Shown here: piece after piece, positions 6,632 through 7,000 of the stretch
Numbering within the stretch: position 1 is the first letter of the stretch
How the letters are laid out: each line of letters starts with the position of its first letter
Origin: Odoribacteraceae bacterium
Lineage (GTDB): Bacteria > Bacteroidota > Bacteroidia > Bacteroidales > Marinifilaceae
DNA length: 7,000 nucleotides
NCBI GenBank assembly: GCA_031259905.1
Contig: JAIRKS010000008.1
Span: forward strand, 1 to 7,000
Direction: 5' to 3'
The notes under the pieces: model-generated
What the model was told of the DNA's origin: nothing
What the model saw: only the letters and a program-made list of their open reading frames with translations
Database searches by the model: none
Position numbers and translations under genes: made by a program

Positions 6632-7000
6632 CTAACGTGCCTTCATGTTGCCGGGATTTTTCAAGAAATAACCGCTACCCGACGCCACGCGATTGACTGC
6701 CGGCATTACATTGTCCACGCTGGACATTGCTCTGTCCACCGTGGACATTGCTTTGTCCACGCTGGACATTGCTCTGTCTACCGTAGACATTGCTTTGTCT
6801 ACCGTGGACAGAGCAATGTCCAACTTGGACGGAGGTTCTGTCTCGAGACAGAGAGGCATTGCAAGTTTACAATGCCGTTCTGTCTCGACGCAGAGGGGCA
6901 TTGCAAGTTTGCAAAACGGTTTTGTCTCGAAGCAGAGGGGCATTGCAAGTTTGCAAAGTGGTTTTGTCTCGAAGCAAAGGGGCATTGCAAGTTTGCAAAA
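6632..7000 (-). CDS. Open frame through the repeat arrays, possible repetitive protein (5' end outside window)
   Basis: No family is recognised. This frame is open from the right window edge to TAG at 6632-6634, 122 codons plus the stop, with no start that can be fixed; the ATG at 6985 is simply one of several repeat-derived Met codons. The upstream part consists of 14-residue repeats of the form MPLCFETKPLCKLA. The next part has 7-residue repeats of the form STVDKAM, whose Val and Met fall at alternating 4- and 3-residue spacing, as in a coiled coil. A unique tail, about 25 residues, follows. Against it being a gene: repeats with periods divisible by three stay open in several frames by construction, and the plus strand of the 42-bp array is also open. 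No promoter or start can be seen. It could equally be non-coding satellite DNA. Confidence 0.25.
   Translation of the reverse strand, partial: FCKLAMPLCFETKPLCKLAMPLCFETKPFCKLAMPLCVETERHCKLAMPLCLETEPPSKLDIALSTVDKAMSTVDRAMSSVDKAMSTVDRAMSSVDNVMPAVNRVASGSGYFLKNPGNMKAR
6704..6829. repeat. Tandem array A: six 21-bp units
   Basis: Units begin at 6704, 6725, 6746, 6767, 6788 and 6809. Units 2-5 begin CATTGCTYTGTC and end in TGGA or TAGA. The first unit is slightly diverged. The last reads CAGAGCAATG at its start, the reverse complement of the CATTGCTCTG that opens other units, so it is partly inverted. Each unit carries a 13-base inverted repeat such as GTCCACCGTGGAC. The pairing arms change together between copies (see findings). 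The whole array lies downstream of the symporter terminator and outside any recognised gene. Confidence 0.95.
6786..6820. repeat. 35-base near-perfect palindrome inside array A
   Basis: Bases 6786-6802 are the reverse complement of 6804-6820, around a single central base at 6803, except for two T-G pairs. The arms start GACATTGCT and end AGCAATGTC. The structure exists because unit 6 is partly inverted relative to unit 5. It has no T-rich tail, so it is not a typical terminator. As RNA both T-G positions would be U-G wobbles and the hairpin would be continuous. Confidence 0.85.
6836..7000. repeat. Tandem array B: 42-bp units, at least four, cut by the window edge
   Basis: Units begin at 6836, 6878, 6920 and 6962; the fourth is cut after 39 bases by the window end. 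Each contains TGTCTCGA, followed by a purine-rich CAGAGGGG-like stretch and then GCATTGCAAGTTTRCAA. By direct count, neighbouring units differ at 7 of 42 (1 v 2), 4 of 42 (2 v 3) and 2 of 39 (3 v 4) positions, so they become more alike to the right. The first unit starts with the perfect 16-base palindrome TCTGTCTCGAGACAGA (6837-6852). The period is exactly twice that of array A, and both share the CATTGC word. Confidence 0.96.

Noticed and set aside
6836..7000. Array B as a CRISPR array
   Set aside because: The 42-bp units are directly contiguous with no unique spacers between constant repeats, and no cas gene is present.

Overview
The window looks like chromosomal DNA from a GC-rich member of the Bacteroidota, probably Bacteroidales. 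The ClpX and ClpP proteins are of the Bacteroides type. Start codons lack Shine-Dalgarno sequences and have A-rich leaders. The best promoter candidate matches the Bacteroidota -7 consensus TAnnTTTG. An Alistipes-like genus would fit the base composition, but this is a guess. No rRNA, tRNA, CRISPR array or insertion sequence was seen.

Layout. Bases 1-234 are the 3' end of mnmE (tRNA wobble-uridine modification), followed by a clear intrinsic terminator. Converging on it from the right is a tight minus-strand cluster clpP-clpX-hflX (3555 down to 385), with gaps of 9 and 3 bases. It encodes the ClpXP protease peptidase and unfoldase and the ribosome-associated GTPase HflX, so this is a protein and ribosome quality-control unit. 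A 144-base divergent intergenic region with long T/A tracts separates clpP from a plus-strand pair: galK (galactokinase) and a sodium/solute symporter very close to the Vibrio sodium/galactose symporter vSGLT. Together these two would import galactose with sodium and phosphorylate it to galactose-1-phosphate. The rest of the Leloir pathway (galT, galE, galM) is not in the window. A strong terminator closes the pair.

The right end (about 6600-7000) has no recognisable conventional gene. It holds two adjacent tandem-repeat arrays: six units of 21 bp (6704-6829), then at least four units of 42 bp (6836 to beyond the window). Units in both arrays contain small inverted repeats whose arms change together between copies, and one 35-base near-perfect palindrome lies in the first array. 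All periods are multiples of three, and a minus-strand frame stays open through both arrays to the window edge. This repeat locus is the only part not explained by well-known families and is the best candidate for something undescribed. Nothing here proves a function for it.
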